A DNA stretch of 64,000 nucleotides from Poriferisodalis sp965226645 (lineage in GTDB: Bacteria > Actinomycetota > Acidimicrobiia > Acidimicrobiales > Poriferisodalaceae), in the NCBI GenBank assembly GCA_965226645.1, contig CBDDDL010000002.1, forward strand, positions 558,001-622,000. Direction: 5' to 3'. Positions 15,666-24,581 of this stretch are shown here, piece after piece. A program made the translations under genes and the position numbers. The first letter of the stretch is position 1, and the number at the start of each line of letters is the position of its first letter. The notes under the pieces are model-generated. The model saw nothing but the letters and a program-made list of their open reading frames with translations, did no database searches and was not told where the DNA came from.

Positions 15666-16723
15666 CAGCGGATGGCGAGGCGTTCGGCGGCGCTCGCCGA
15701 CAGGAAGTCGACTTGGTCGCGAAAGACGCTCGTGTCCGTCTCCTCCGCGTCAGCCATAGCACCGTGCAGATACCGGTTCAGCACACCCTCGGATATAGCA
15801 GCCAAACGCCAGTATGAGAACGCGCGGTAGTACTCGACGTCGGACACATCGCGGCCCGAGGCGTCGGAATACCAGTCGAGCATCTGGGTGCGCGAAGCGA
15901 AGCCCCCGGCCTGGGTCGGCGCGGAAGTGCCCGCAGACAGCTCGTCGGGCGACACCCAGTTGTTCATGAGGTAGCCGACATCGGCGAGCGGGTCACCGAG
16001 CGTGCACAGCTCCCAGTCGAGCACCGCCACGATGTCCCAGTGCTCATTTGGACGGGCACCGGACAGCATGTTCCCTAGCCGGTAGTCGCCGTGAACGATC
16101 GAAGACCCGATCTGGTCAGGCTTTCGAGCCGCCAGCTCTGCAGCGACCTCGTCCATGATCGGGAGCTCTCGCGTCTTGGACTGCTCCCATTGTCGGATCC
16201 AGCGCCGCAGCTGCCTCCCGAGGTAGTCCTCGCGACGGCCGAGGTCACCCAAGCCGACATCGTCAGGCTCGATGGCGTGCAGTTCGGCCAGCACATCGGC
16301 CACCCGGCGGCTGAGCGGCATGCGCTCGGCATCAGGCACCAGCGCTGACTCGTCCGCGGAGTGCAGCACCTCGCCTTCCTCGTAGCTCATGACATAGAAG
16401 GGCGCATCATTGACGTCGGGGTCGTCGCAAAGCGCGATCGTCCGCGGCACGGGAACCTCGGTGAGCCCGACACCGGTGATGATCTTGTGCTCGCGGCCCA
16501 TGTCGTGCGCGGTGGCCAGCACATGTCCCAGCGGCGGGCGGCGAAGCACCACCGAGTCGCCGTCGGCGCAATGCACCCGGTAGGTCAAGTTCGAGCGCCC
16601 GCCTGCGATCAGCTCGAACCGCAGCGGCGCAGCAGCGTGCGCGACGTTCTGCGCGAACCACTCGCTGACCGAAACGGCGTTGATGCCGGCCGGCACCTCG
16701 GCGTTATCTGTGCCCGCTGACAC
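15665..16723 (-). CDS. APH/ACAD10-type phosphotransferase family protein
   Basis: A 352-residue aminoglycoside-phosphotransferase-fold kinase. Motifs: ELIAGGRSNLTYRV (glycine-rich loop), VVLRRPPLG with the ATP-site region, IVHGDYRLGNML as catalytic loop, and VLDWELCTLGDPLADVGYLM as the metal-binding DxE block. The DWELCTLGDPLAD pattern is typical of the subgroup linked to acyl-CoA dehydrogenases (ACAD10/11-like), which phosphorylate hydroxyacyl-CoAs, rather than antibiotic resistance. It lies 12 bp after a 3-hydroxyacyl-CoA dehydrogenase gene on the same strand, supporting an acyl-CoA role. GTG start at 16723. Confidence 0.87.
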   Translation of the reverse strand: MSAGTDNAEVPAGINAVSVSEWFAQNVAHAAAPLRFELIAGGRSNLTYRVHCADGDSVVLRRPPLGHVLATAHDMGREHKIITGVGLTEVPVPRTIALCDDPDVNDAPFYVMSYEEGEVLHSADESALVPDAERMPLSRRVADVLAELHAIEPDDVGLGDLGRREDYLGRQLRRWIRQWEQSKTRELPIMDEVAAELAARKPDQIGSSIVHGDYRLGNMLSGARPNEHWDIVAVLDWELCTLGDPLADVGYLMNNWVSPDELSAGTSAPTQAGGFASRTQMLDWYSDASGRDVSDVEYYRAFSYWRLAAISEGVLNRYLHGAMADAEETDTSVFRDQVDFLSASAAERLAIR

Positions 16724-16735
16724 GCCGGCGAACCG

Positions 16736-17590
16736 CTAGCTGCCGTAGGTGTAGAAGCCCCGGCCGGACTTGCGGCCCAGCAGCCCGGCGTCGCACATAC
16801 GACTGAGCATCGGTGGCGGTGCATAGAGCTGCTCGCGGAATTCCTCGTACAGCGACTCGGCCACGGCCATGGTGGTGTCGAGCCCGATGAGGTCGCACAG
16901 CGCGAGCGGGCCCATCGGGTGGTTGCAGCCGAGCACCATGCCGGCATCGATGTCCTCGGTGGAGGCGAAGCCTGACTCCAGCATTCGCACCGCAGACAGG
17001 ATGTACGGGATCAGCAGGGCGTTGACCACGAATCCGGCCCGGTCCCCGCTGTCCACCACCCGCTTGCCCAGCCGATCCGTTGCGAACGCCCGGCACTTCG
17101 CGGCAGTCTCCTCGGCCGTCAGCAGCGACGAGATCACCTCGACGAGGCCCATGACGGGCACCGGGTTGAAGAAGTGCATGCCGATGACTTGCGAGGGCCG
17201 GTCGGTGGCCATGGCCAGCTTCATGATCGGGATGGCTGACGTGTTGGACGCGATCACCGCGTTCGGGTCCACCAGCACTTTCGACAGATGCTCGAAGACG
17301 TCGAGCTTGGCGGCCTCGGACTCCACGATCGCCTCGATGACGAACTCGCGGTCGGCGAGGTCGGCGAGGTCATCGGAGAACGAGATGGCGCCGAGCGTCG
17401 CCTCGCGCTCGGCCTCGTCCAGCTTCCCGGTGTTGACGGCACGGTTCAAGCTGCGCTCGATGCGAGCCATGCCGGCCGTCAGCGCTTCGTCGTTGACTTC
17501 GACGACTTTGACGTCGCAACCGCTGCGGGCAGCCACTTCGGCGATGCCGGACCCCATCAGGCCGCAGCCCACCACCCCAATTTTCTCCAT
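16736..17590 (-). CDS. 3-hydroxybutyryl-CoA / 3-hydroxyacyl-CoA dehydrogenase
   Basis: 284 residues from ATG 17590, chosen over the upstream ATG at 17611 because GGGAGA sits seven bases before it. Rossmann motif IGVVGCGLMGSGIAEVAA begins at residue 3. Other family blocks are FVIEAIVESEAAK, ASNTSAIPI, and the catalytic His/Asn region GMHFFNPVPVMGLVEVI; the C-terminal domain has AGFVVNALLIPYILSAVRM and NHPMGPLALCDLIGLD. It oxidises L-3-hydroxyacyl-CoA with NAD(P) in beta-oxidation or butyrate-type metabolism. It likely heads a transcript with the APH-type kinase and HtrA genes. Confidence 0.94.
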   Translation of the reverse strand: MEKIGVVGCGLMGSGIAEVAARSGCDVKVVEVNDEALTAGMARIERSLNRAVNTGKLDEAEREATLGAISFSDDLADLADREFVIEAIVESEAAKLDVFEHLSKVLVDPNAVIASNTSAIPIMKLAMATDRPSQVIGMHFFNPVPVMGLVEVISSLLTAEETAAKCRAFATDRLGKRVVDSGDRAGFVVNALLIPYILSAVRMLESGFASTEDIDAGMVLGCNHPMGPLALCDLIGLDTTMAVAESLYEEFREQLYAPPPMLSRMCDAGLLGRKSGRGFYTYGS

Positions 17591-17659
17591 ATGCCCGTTC
17601 TCCCTAGACACGGGGGCAATCTACCGGTCTGCCCCTATTTCGCGGAGCGTCGCCGGCTG

Positions 17660-18076
17660 CTAGTGGCTGCGAGCGGCGCGGGAGCGATCGATTGCGTCGC
17701 GCACTGCGGCGACCACTTCTGCGGAGGAAGCGCCTGGAGTCAGCACTGCCGCAACACCGGCTTGCTGCATGGATTCGATGTCTCCGTCGGGCACGATGCC
17801 GCCCAGGATCACCGGTATGTCGGCGCCCACTTCGGCCAGGCCCGCAGTGACGAGCGGCACGAGCACCTCGTGAGCCCCCGACAGCATCGAGACGCCGATG
17901 GCGTCCACGTCCTCGTCAATTGCGGCCGCCACGACGCTCTGGGGCGTCTGGAACAGGCCCGTGTAGATGACTTCGAAACCAGCGTCGCGGAGCATGCGCG
18001 CGACGACCTTCACGCCGCGGTCGTGCCCGTCAAGTCCGATCTTGGTGACCAGCACTCGGTCGGCAGGTCGGGACAT
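17660..18076 (-). CDS. Cobalamin-binding small subunit, methylmalonyl-CoA mutase type
   Basis: A 138-residue stand-alone B12-binding domain. It has the DxHxxG motif (LDGHDRGVKV) that supplies the cobalt-coordinating His, the SML block (IGVSMLSGAH) and the GG block (VILGGIVPDGD). In the family it pairs with a separate catalytic barrel subunit to form an acyl-CoA mutase (methylmalonyl-, isobutyryl- or related); that subunit is not in the window. It lies between the acyl-CoA dehydrogenase genes and the cyclase regulator, 9 bp after the latter's stop. Confidence 0.9.
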   Translation of the reverse strand: MSRPADRVLVTKIGLDGHDRGVKVVARMLRDAGFEVIYTGLFQTPQSVVAAAIDEDVDAIGVSMLSGAHEVLVPLVTAGLAEVGADIPVILGGIVPDGDIESMQQAGVAAVLTPGASSAEVVAAVRDAIDRSRAARSH

Positions 18077-18085
18077 GCCCAGACC

Positions 18086-21000
18086 CTAATGGTGCGGCTG
18101 ATCTGAGTCGCCCGGGTACGGGATCGCCTCGGGCAGTGGGCCGCTGATGACCGAGGTGCTCGCGCTGAGTCCGGCGGCCAGCCGGAATGCCGTCTCCCAG
18201 CCAGTCGGGCGAGCGCCGAGCTGAATGATGGCGACCTCGGTCTCGGCCCGCAGATCGGCGGTATCGGGAGCGTCGAAGGCTTCGTGCCCAATCGCCCGGG
18301 CGAGACGCACGACGGTCTGGCTGAGGCGGCTGTCGGTGGCATCGATGATGTTCATGACCTGCTCGAAGGCAGCCTCCATCGCGGGGCGATCTGCGTCGCG
18401 TGCGTGTGCCAGCGCTCGAGCCACCAGGGCGGTGCGCACATCGAGATACGTGCCGGTGCCGCTGGCCATCGCATCCCGGGACCGCTCCAAGGCCTCCGCA
18501 GTTCGGCCCACCGCGCCATACACCAGCGCCAAGCTCGAGTTGAGGTAGGTCGACGGCAGCTTCTCGTCGACTGGTACCGCTTCGAGCGCGGCAACCGCAT
18601 CGGCGGGGCGTCCGAGCTGCAACAGCGCCAGACCGAGCGACACCTCCAAGTCGAGCAAGCCGATAACCGCGATCCGTTCGTTCGGTCCCGAGCGGATGGG
18701 CGCCGACGGCGCGGCGTGGACGTCAAAGCCAGAGCGGGCATGCCAGCCCGCCCGCAGCAGATCGTCCATCGCTGTCTCGGGGCTGCCCATCTGCACGGCG
18801 GCACCGGCACGGACCGCACGCGCGAAGCCCTCAAGCGGCCGCCCTGGCATGTCGGTCGCCCGCTGGAAGCACTCCGCGAGCACCGCGCGGCTGCGCTGCA
18901 GTTCGCCGACCGCGGCAAAGGACCGGCCCAGCAAGCCCAGTGCCTGCACGACGCCGAATTCGCTGTGCACTTGACGGAAGACCTGTTCGGCCGCTCGGGC
19001 ACGGTCGACCGCAGCCAACGCTCGCCCGGACCACAGGCCAAGCGACGCCAGCAGCAAGTCCATCATCGCCTCGGTGAACCGCTCGCCTCGCTCGTGCGCG
19101 ATGCCGTGCACCATGTTGGCCAGATCCTCGGCCTCGTCGCGCTGACCGGCGTGGAATCGCAGGAAGGCCAGCAGACCTTGGGCGGTCGCCAGCCCGAGCG
19201 TGTCGCCTAGCTCGCTGAAACGCTCGATGGCGATGTGCAGCCGATCACCGGCCTCGGCGATCAGGCCCTGCTCGAATGACAACCAGGCCAGGTTCTGCAG
19301 GCACCACGCCGCACCGGTCTCGTCGCCGAGGTGTCCGAAGGTGCCGCTGGCCTCGTTGATGTAGCGGTCGGCACGCCCGTAGTCGCCGGCGCGCAGCGAC
19401 GCCAGGCCCCGAAGCCGCAGCGTCTCGGCTGCTTCGCGCACCTCGCCCATGGTGCGGAACTGATCCAGCGCATCGGCCAGCAGCTTGTCCGCGGCAGCGT
19501 GATCGTCCTCGGCGAGCGCAATCTCGCCCAGCACCCGCAGGCCATGTGCGGCAGCGATGCGGTTTCCGTCGAGCGTCGCGAGCGCGCGGGCCAGCTCCGC
19601 GTCGGCGCGGGCGCCGTGCAGCTCGCCGAGACGCAGGCGTGCGGACGCGCGGCCCAGCGCCATGTCGATGAGACGCGGATCGGCATCGCCCAGCAGCTCA
19701 ATGGCCCGTCGGTAGAACTGTGCAGCCGCGTAGTGACTGTCACGCGCGGCAGCCCACTCACCGGCCCGCCCCAGCCATTCGATGGCAACCTCGGCCATGC
19801 CGCCCAGGAACACGTTGTCGTCGCTGCGCTTGATGGAAACGTGGCCGGGCCCGGCGATCTCGGCTGCTGCCGAGTCGGCACGTGCGGCCTTGTCCCCAGC
19901 GCCCAACTCGACAGCAGAGGCGAAGTGGTCGGCGATGACGCCGACCGAATCGCCGGTCGGGTCGTCGCGACGCTGCGAGAGCCACAACGCGACATCGAGA
20001 TGCCGTTCGGCTCGCGCCGCCTTGGTGAGCATGCTGTAGGCCACGTCGCGCACCACATCGCTGCGGAACGTCCACGAATCGGCCTCGCTGGTGAGAATGT
20101 CCTTGTCGACGAGGCGCTGGAAAACGCTGTCGCGATGAGAGTCGGCGTCATGGTCGGGGTCGTCGGGGGCCTCGGGCGCAGTCAGTGCCAGCAGATCGTC
20201 GATCGAACCGCCGCCGCCGATGACCGACGCAGCGTCCACCAGTCGGCGCTCGGGAGCACTCAGCGCGTCGAGGCGCGCAGCCACGAGACCGCGCAGCGTG
20301 TCCGGCAGCTCCGCAATCGAGCGCTCTTCGTGGTCAGATCGCGCCCCTGGCCCGACAACGCCGGCTTCACGAAGCAGCAGGCTGATTTCTTCGAGAAAGA
20401 ACGGGTTGCCACCGCTGCGCTCGTAGAGCTGCTCGGCGATGTGCGCGGGCACATTGGCACCCAGAAGCTCGGCGACCAGCTCCGTTGTGGCTTCCCGGCT
20501 GAGCGGATCGAGGTTGAGCACGACGGTGCTGTGGCGGCCCGGAGGCACCTGCCAGCGCTGCTCGTCCACGGTCCAGCGGGCTGTGGTGATGACGACGAAC
20601 CGCTGCGCTGCCAGCGACGCCAGCAGCTGTTCGAGCAACAAGAGCAACCGTTCATCGGCCCAATGCACGTCACTGAGCAGCAGCAGGACTGGCCGGAGTC
20701 GGGCGAGCGCACCGAGGAATCGGCGCAGCGAGCGCAAGGTGGCTTCGGCACGCCACTCGATCTCCGCGGCGTCGCCCGTGCCGACGCGGCCCAGCACCGC
20801 GAGCACGACATCGGTGATCTCATCGATCTCCTCGTAGCTCGCCGATTCGGAATAATCGGCAGACTGCGGCTGCAGCACGTCAGCCACCAGTGACGAGATG
20901 CGTCGAGTCGCGATCACCGTGGAATCGCTGCTGCCGACGCCCGCAGCACTGGCAATGGCGTCGCCGATGCAGCGCAGCGGATTCGTTTCGTCGTACGGCC

Positions 21001-21850
21001 GCGCCATGCTCTCGAGCACGATCGCGCCGTGGCGCGCTTCGGCTTCTGCGGCCGCCTCGCGCGCGAGACGGGTCTTGCCCATGCCGGCCTGGCCGACGAT
21101 CTGGACCAGCTGGGCGCGGCGGCGAGCGACCGCAGTGTCGAGGGCGGATTGCAACAGCGCGTACTCCAGTTCGCGTCCGACCAGCGGCGACAACGACGCA
21201 CTGCGGCGACGTCCCGGAGGCGCCAGTTCGCCGCTGGCCGAAAACACCTCAACCGGCTCGTCACGCCCCCGCAGACCGATCTCGCCCCGGGGCGTGTAGT
21301 CCACGACGCCCGAGGTGGCAGCGTGCGTCGCTCCGCCCACGAGCACCTCGCCGGCATCCGCGATGGACTGCAGCCGGCTGGCGATGTTGACGGTGTCGCC
21401 CATGGCGGTGTAGTCGCCGCCGGCTTGCAGCGCGCCGACCAGAACTTCACCGGTGTTGATGCCGATGCGCATCTGCAGGTCCAGACCGCGCTCGGCGCTG
21501 AAGTCCTCCAGCGAGCGGCGCATCCGGAAGGCGGCCCGCAGCGCTCGCTCCGGATCGTCCTCGTGAGCGGTCGGCGCGCCGAACAGCGCCAGGATGGCGT
21601 CACCGATGATCTTGTCGACGGTGCCGCCGAAAGCAGTGATGTCAGCCACGAGCCGCTGGAAGCACCGATCCACCAGGTGCTTCAGCTCTTCAGGGTCAGC
21701 CCCTTCGCCCATCGAAGTGAATCCGACGAGGTCGCTGAACAGCACCGTGACGACGCGGCGTTCCTCGGTCTGGACCAGCAGGTTGCCGCAACTCGGGCAA
21801 AAGCGCGCGCCTGGCGGCACTGCGGTGGCGCACACCGGGCAATCCATCAT
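18086..21850 (-). CDS. Zinc-ribbon adenylate cyclase with AAA ATPase and TPR domains
   Basis: A 1254-residue multidomain protein. Residues 4-21 form a zinc ribbon (CPVC...CPSC). A class III cyclase domain (about 33-210) follows: metal Asp D40 in LFSDLVGF and D84 in KIIGDAILALFG, and the transition-state pair N155/R159 in GDTVNIASRL, so it looks active. A STAND-type ATPase comes next with Walker A GQAGMGKT at 253-260 and a Walker B-like LLLLSDVHWAD. The C-terminal ~650 residues are TPR-like helical repeats. Such proteins are actinobacterial signal-integrating regulators; input and output are unknown. It is the last gene before the exporter operon on the same strand. Confidence 0.9.
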   Translation of the reverse strand: MMDCPVCATAVPPGARFCPSCGNLLVQTEERRVVTVLFSDLVGFTSMGEGADPEELKHLVDRCFQRLVADITAFGGTVDKIIGDAILALFGAPTAHEDDPERALRAAFRMRRSLEDFSAERGLDLQMRIGINTGEVLVGALQAGGDYTAMGDTVNIASRLQSIADAGEVLVGGATHAATSGVVDYTPRGEIGLRGRDEPVEVFSASGELAPPGRRRSASLSPLVGRELEYALLQSALDTAVARRRAQLVQIVGQAGMGKTRLAREAAAEAEARHGAIVLESMARPYDETNPLRCIGDAIASAAGVGSSDSTVIATRRISSLVADVLQPQSADYSESASYEEIDEITDVVLAVLGRVGTGDAAEIEWRAEATLRSLRRFLGALARLRPVLLLLSDVHWADERLLLLLEQLLASLAAQRFVVITTARWTVDEQRWQVPPGRHSTVVLNLDPLSREATTELVAELLGANVPAHIAEQLYERSGGNPFFLEEISLLLREAGVVGPGARSDHEERSIAELPDTLRGLVAARLDALSAPERRLVDAASVIGGGGSIDDLLALTAPEAPDDPDHDADSHRDSVFQRLVDKDILTSEADSWTFRSDVVRDVAYSMLTKAARAERHLDVALWLSQRRDDPTGDSVGVIADHFASAVELGAGDKAARADSAAAEIAGPGHVSIKRSDDNVFLGGMAEVAIEWLGRAGEWAAARDSHYAAAQFYRRAIELLGDADPRLIDMALGRASARLRLGELHGARADAELARALATLDGNRIAAAHGLRVLGEIALAEDDHAAADKLLADALDQFRTMGEVREAAETLRLRGLASLRAGDYGRADRYINEASGTFGHLGDETGAAWCLQNLAWLSFEQGLIAEAGDRLHIAIERFSELGDTLGLATAQGLLAFLRFHAGQRDEAEDLANMVHGIAHERGERFTEAMMDLLLASLGLWSGRALAAVDRARAAEQVFRQVHSEFGVVQALGLLGRSFAAVGELQRSRAVLAECFQRATDMPGRPLEGFARAVRAGAAVQMGSPETAMDDLLRAGWHARSGFDVHAAPSAPIRSGPNERIAVIGLLDLEVSLGLALLQLGRPADAVAALEAVPVDEKLPSTYLNSSLALVYGAVGRTAEALERSRDAMASGTGTYLDVRTALVARALAHARDADRPAMEAAFEQVMNIIDATDSRLSQTVVRLARAIGHEAFDAPDTADLRAETEVAIIQLGARPTGWETAFRLAAGLSASTSVISGPLPEAIPYPGDSDQPHH

Positions 21851-21893
21851 GACAGTGTAGAAACGGCCCGCCGCCGGGTCCGGTGTCGACGCT

Positions 21894-24533
21894 TCACTCG
21901 TGCGCGATTGCGTCGAGGATGTTCATGCGCCCGGCTCGACGGGCCGGCAGCACAGCCGCCAACAGGCCGGCCAGCCCAGCCACAAACACGTAGATCACCA
22001 GCGAGCCGACGGGCACATCGACGGCGGTAACCAATGAGTCGGGTAACGCCAACGCGGCTGCGATGCCCAGGACCACACCGACCACGACGCCAAGCAGTCC
22101 ACCGAAGGTCGCCACGATGGCCGCCTCCCACCGCACCGCCCGGCGCAGCTGCCGACGGGTCATGCCCACGGCGCGCAGCAGGCCGATCTCGCGAGTGCGC
22201 TCAAACACCGACAACGCCAGCGTGTTGGTAATGCCCACCAGCGCGATCACCAGCGCGAGTCCCAGCAACCCGGTGATCGTGGCGAGGAAGGAGTTCAGCA
22301 GTTGTTCCTGGCTCTCGCGGAATTCCACCCGATTCTCCGCCTTGATGCCCGGGTACGCCGCCATCACCTGTTCCACCTCAACGCGGCTGCGTTCGAGCAG
22401 ATCGGAGCGGCGCTGCGCCAGCTCCTGCGCGCTCAGTTCGGGATGGTTGTCCGCCGTCAGCTCGCGCATGCCCGCGACGGTCACGCTCACGAACCGGACA
22501 TCGCGACGCTGGAAGTGCTCGTCCCACACGACGTTGTCGATGACCCAGTTGCCGTAGATGACAGCGTCGGTGTAGATCGCCACCACCGTGAGCGTGTCGG
22601 TCTCGTTGTCGGGGAACGTCGCCTCCAGCGTGTCCCCGACAGCGACGCCCAGATCCCCGGCGGGGTCAACATGCAACGCCACGCTCGTGCGCGGATCGGA
22701 ACCGGCGAAACCGCCAGAGACGACGTTGCCGTCGAGGTGATCGGTGACCACGTCGAAGTCGGTGGTGACGATGTCGCGGCTCTCACCGCCCACGTTCATG
22801 CCGCCGAACGCCACGCGCAGCGAGATGGTGCTGTCAATGACGTCCAGCGCATCGAGGTCGTCCGCCACCTGGGCGGAGAAGCCGGCCGCTGGATCGAAAC
22901 CGGCTTGCTCTGTCTGTACGAAGTAGTCGGAGCGCACGGCGTCGGACAGCGTCTCGATCACGGTCTTGCGCACCGATGCGCCAACCACCGCAGCGATCGA
23001 TACCAGCGCCAAGCCGATCATGAGCGCGCCCGCAGTCGATGCGGTGCGCCGGGGGCTGCGCGCTGCGTTCTCGCGGGCGAGCTTGCCCGGAACGCCGAAC
23101 AGTGCCTGAATGGGTCGGCCGAGACCCCGTGCAACCGGTCGGGCGATCACGGGGCTAGCGATGTTGATGCCGACGAACGTGACAAGCGCGCCGACGCCGG
23201 TCAGCGCGAGCACGGGTTCGGTATCGAGGTCGGCGAACATGCCGAGCGCCAGGCAGACGAGGCCGATTCCCGTGACGGTGCTGCCCAGGACCATGCGGCG
23301 CCGCAACCCGCCGGTGTCGATGCGGTAGTCATGCGCCAGCGCGGCAACGGGCGCGATCCGCCGCGAGCGCACTGCGGGAACGATCGAGGCTGCCATCGTG
23401 ACGCCGAATCCGATGACGATCGCCAACACCAGCGTGCGCGGGCGAAGCGACAACGGCCCGGCAGGCAGCGAGAACCCGCCCGCACGGATCACGGCACGCA
23501 TGACGACGCTGAGCACCATGCCGCCGGCAATGCCGATGGCCGTGCTGATGAAGCCCACCAGCGCCGACTCGATGACGATCGAACGCGACACCTGTTGGGG
23601 CGTCACCCCGATCGCCCGCCACAGCCCGATCTCGCGCACCCGCTGGCTCACGATGATCTGGAACGTGTTGTTGATGATGAACGCCGACACGAACACCGCG
23701 ATGAACGCGAACACCAGCAGGATCGCGCTGAAGATGTCGACGGCGCTGTCGAACTGGTCCTCCTGTTCCGCAGCAGTGACCTCGCGGGTGATGACTTCGA
23801 ACTGGTCCGGTGGGTACTGGTCGGGATGGCTCGCCAGCAATTCCTCGATCGACGAGCGAACTTCTTCGGGATCGGCGCCAGGATCGACTCCGATGCGGAT
23901 CTCGGAGACTTCGTCTTCGTAGCCCAGGAACCGCTGCGCGGTGCCCAGCTCGAACACCGACATGGTCTGCCCGAGACTCGTGTTGGATTCCGGCGAGCCG
24001 AAGTTGAACACGCCCACCAGTCGGAATGGCTCCGCGCTGAGCGGACCGTGGACGTCGTAGATCCTCCCGACCACCAGGCCGTTCCGCTCGACCGTCGTGG
24101 CGTCCACGACGAACTCTCCGGGACCGGCCGGCTCGCGCCCCTCGATGACGTAGAGGTTCTGCGGCGAGAAGCTGAGCCCGAGCGCTGGCGGCCCTTGCGG
24201 CCGGATGGACTCCCCCTCGTCGTCGATGATGACGACGTTCAGCGCCGCGACGTTTCCGACAGCCTCGGCCACGCCGTCGACTGCGGCAATCTCTGCCAAC
24301 AGCGAGTCGGGCACCGTCGGACGGTCGGCCTCGTTGCCGATGTCCTGGAATGCCCGCACCGTCAAGTCGGTCTCGCCGGCGATGTCCTGGGCCAGATCGC
24401 TGAACGCGGAACGCAGGCTGTCGGTGAGCACGAACGTGCCGACGACGAACATCACGCCCATGACCACGGACAGCGTGGTCAGGACAAAGCGGATCTTCTT
24501 GTCGAACAGGTTCCGCAGGGCGAGCTTCAGCAT
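21894..24533 (-). CDS. ABC transporter permease, FtsX/MacB family (copy 2)
   Basis: An 879-residue permease. It has an N-terminal helix (KKIRFVLTTLSVVMGVMFVVGTFVL), a large extracytoplasmic MacB-type periplasmic core, then FtsX domains with RVREIGLWRAIGVTPQQVSRSIVIESAL and, at the end, RTREIGLLRAVGMTRRQLRRAVRWEA. The double FtsX arrangement gives about ten transmembrane helices. It is the last of three genes (ATPase, permease, permease); the pair of permeases is homologous in layout and presumably forms a heterodimer. These systems move lipids or peptides out of the membrane or transmit force to the envelope. Confidence 0.93.
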   Translation of the reverse strand: MLKLALRNLFDKKIRFVLTTLSVVMGVMFVVGTFVLTDSLRSAFSDLAQDIAGETDLTVRAFQDIGNEADRPTVPDSLLAEIAAVDGVAEAVGNVAALNVVIIDDEGESIRPQGPPALGLSFSPQNLYVIEGREPAGPGEFVVDATTVERNGLVVGRIYDVHGPLSAEPFRLVGVFNFGSPESNTSLGQTMSVFELGTAQRFLGYEDEVSEIRIGVDPGADPEEVRSSIEELLASHPDQYPPDQFEVITREVTAAEQEDQFDSAVDIFSAILLVFAFIAVFVSAFIINNTFQIIVSQRVREIGLWRAIGVTPQQVSRSIVIESALVGFISTAIGIAGGMVLSVVMRAVIRAGGFSLPAGPLSLRPRTLVLAIVIGFGVTMAASIVPAVRSRRIAPVAALAHDYRIDTGGLRRRMVLGSTVTGIGLVCLALGMFADLDTEPVLALTGVGALVTFVGINIASPVIARPVARGLGRPIQALFGVPGKLARENAARSPRRTASTAGALMIGLALVSIAAVVGASVRKTVIETLSDAVRSDYFVQTEQAGFDPAAGFSAQVADDLDALDVIDSTISLRVAFGGMNVGGESRDIVTTDFDVVTDHLDGNVVSGGFAGSDPRTSVALHVDPAGDLGVAVGDTLEATFPDNETDTLTVVAIYTDAVIYGNWVIDNVVWDEHFQRRDVRFVSVTVAGMRELTADNHPELSAQELAQRRSDLLERSRVEVEQVMAAYPGIKAENRVEFRESQEQLLNSFLATITGLLGLALVIALVGITNTLALSVFERTREIGLLRAVGMTRRQLRRAVRWEAAIVATFGGLLGVVVGVVLGIAAALALPDSLVTAVDVPVGSLVIYVFVAGLAGLLAAVLPARRAGRMNILDAIAHE

Positions 24534-24581
24534 TGCTTCACCCTTCCCTGCCCGGCCTTGCCAGTGTCGTTTGTTGGTGCC

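Noticed and set aside
15665..16723. Antibiotic resistance phosphotransferase
   Set aside because: The DWELCTLGDPLAD block and acyl-CoA gene neighbours point to the ACAD10/11-type subgroup.
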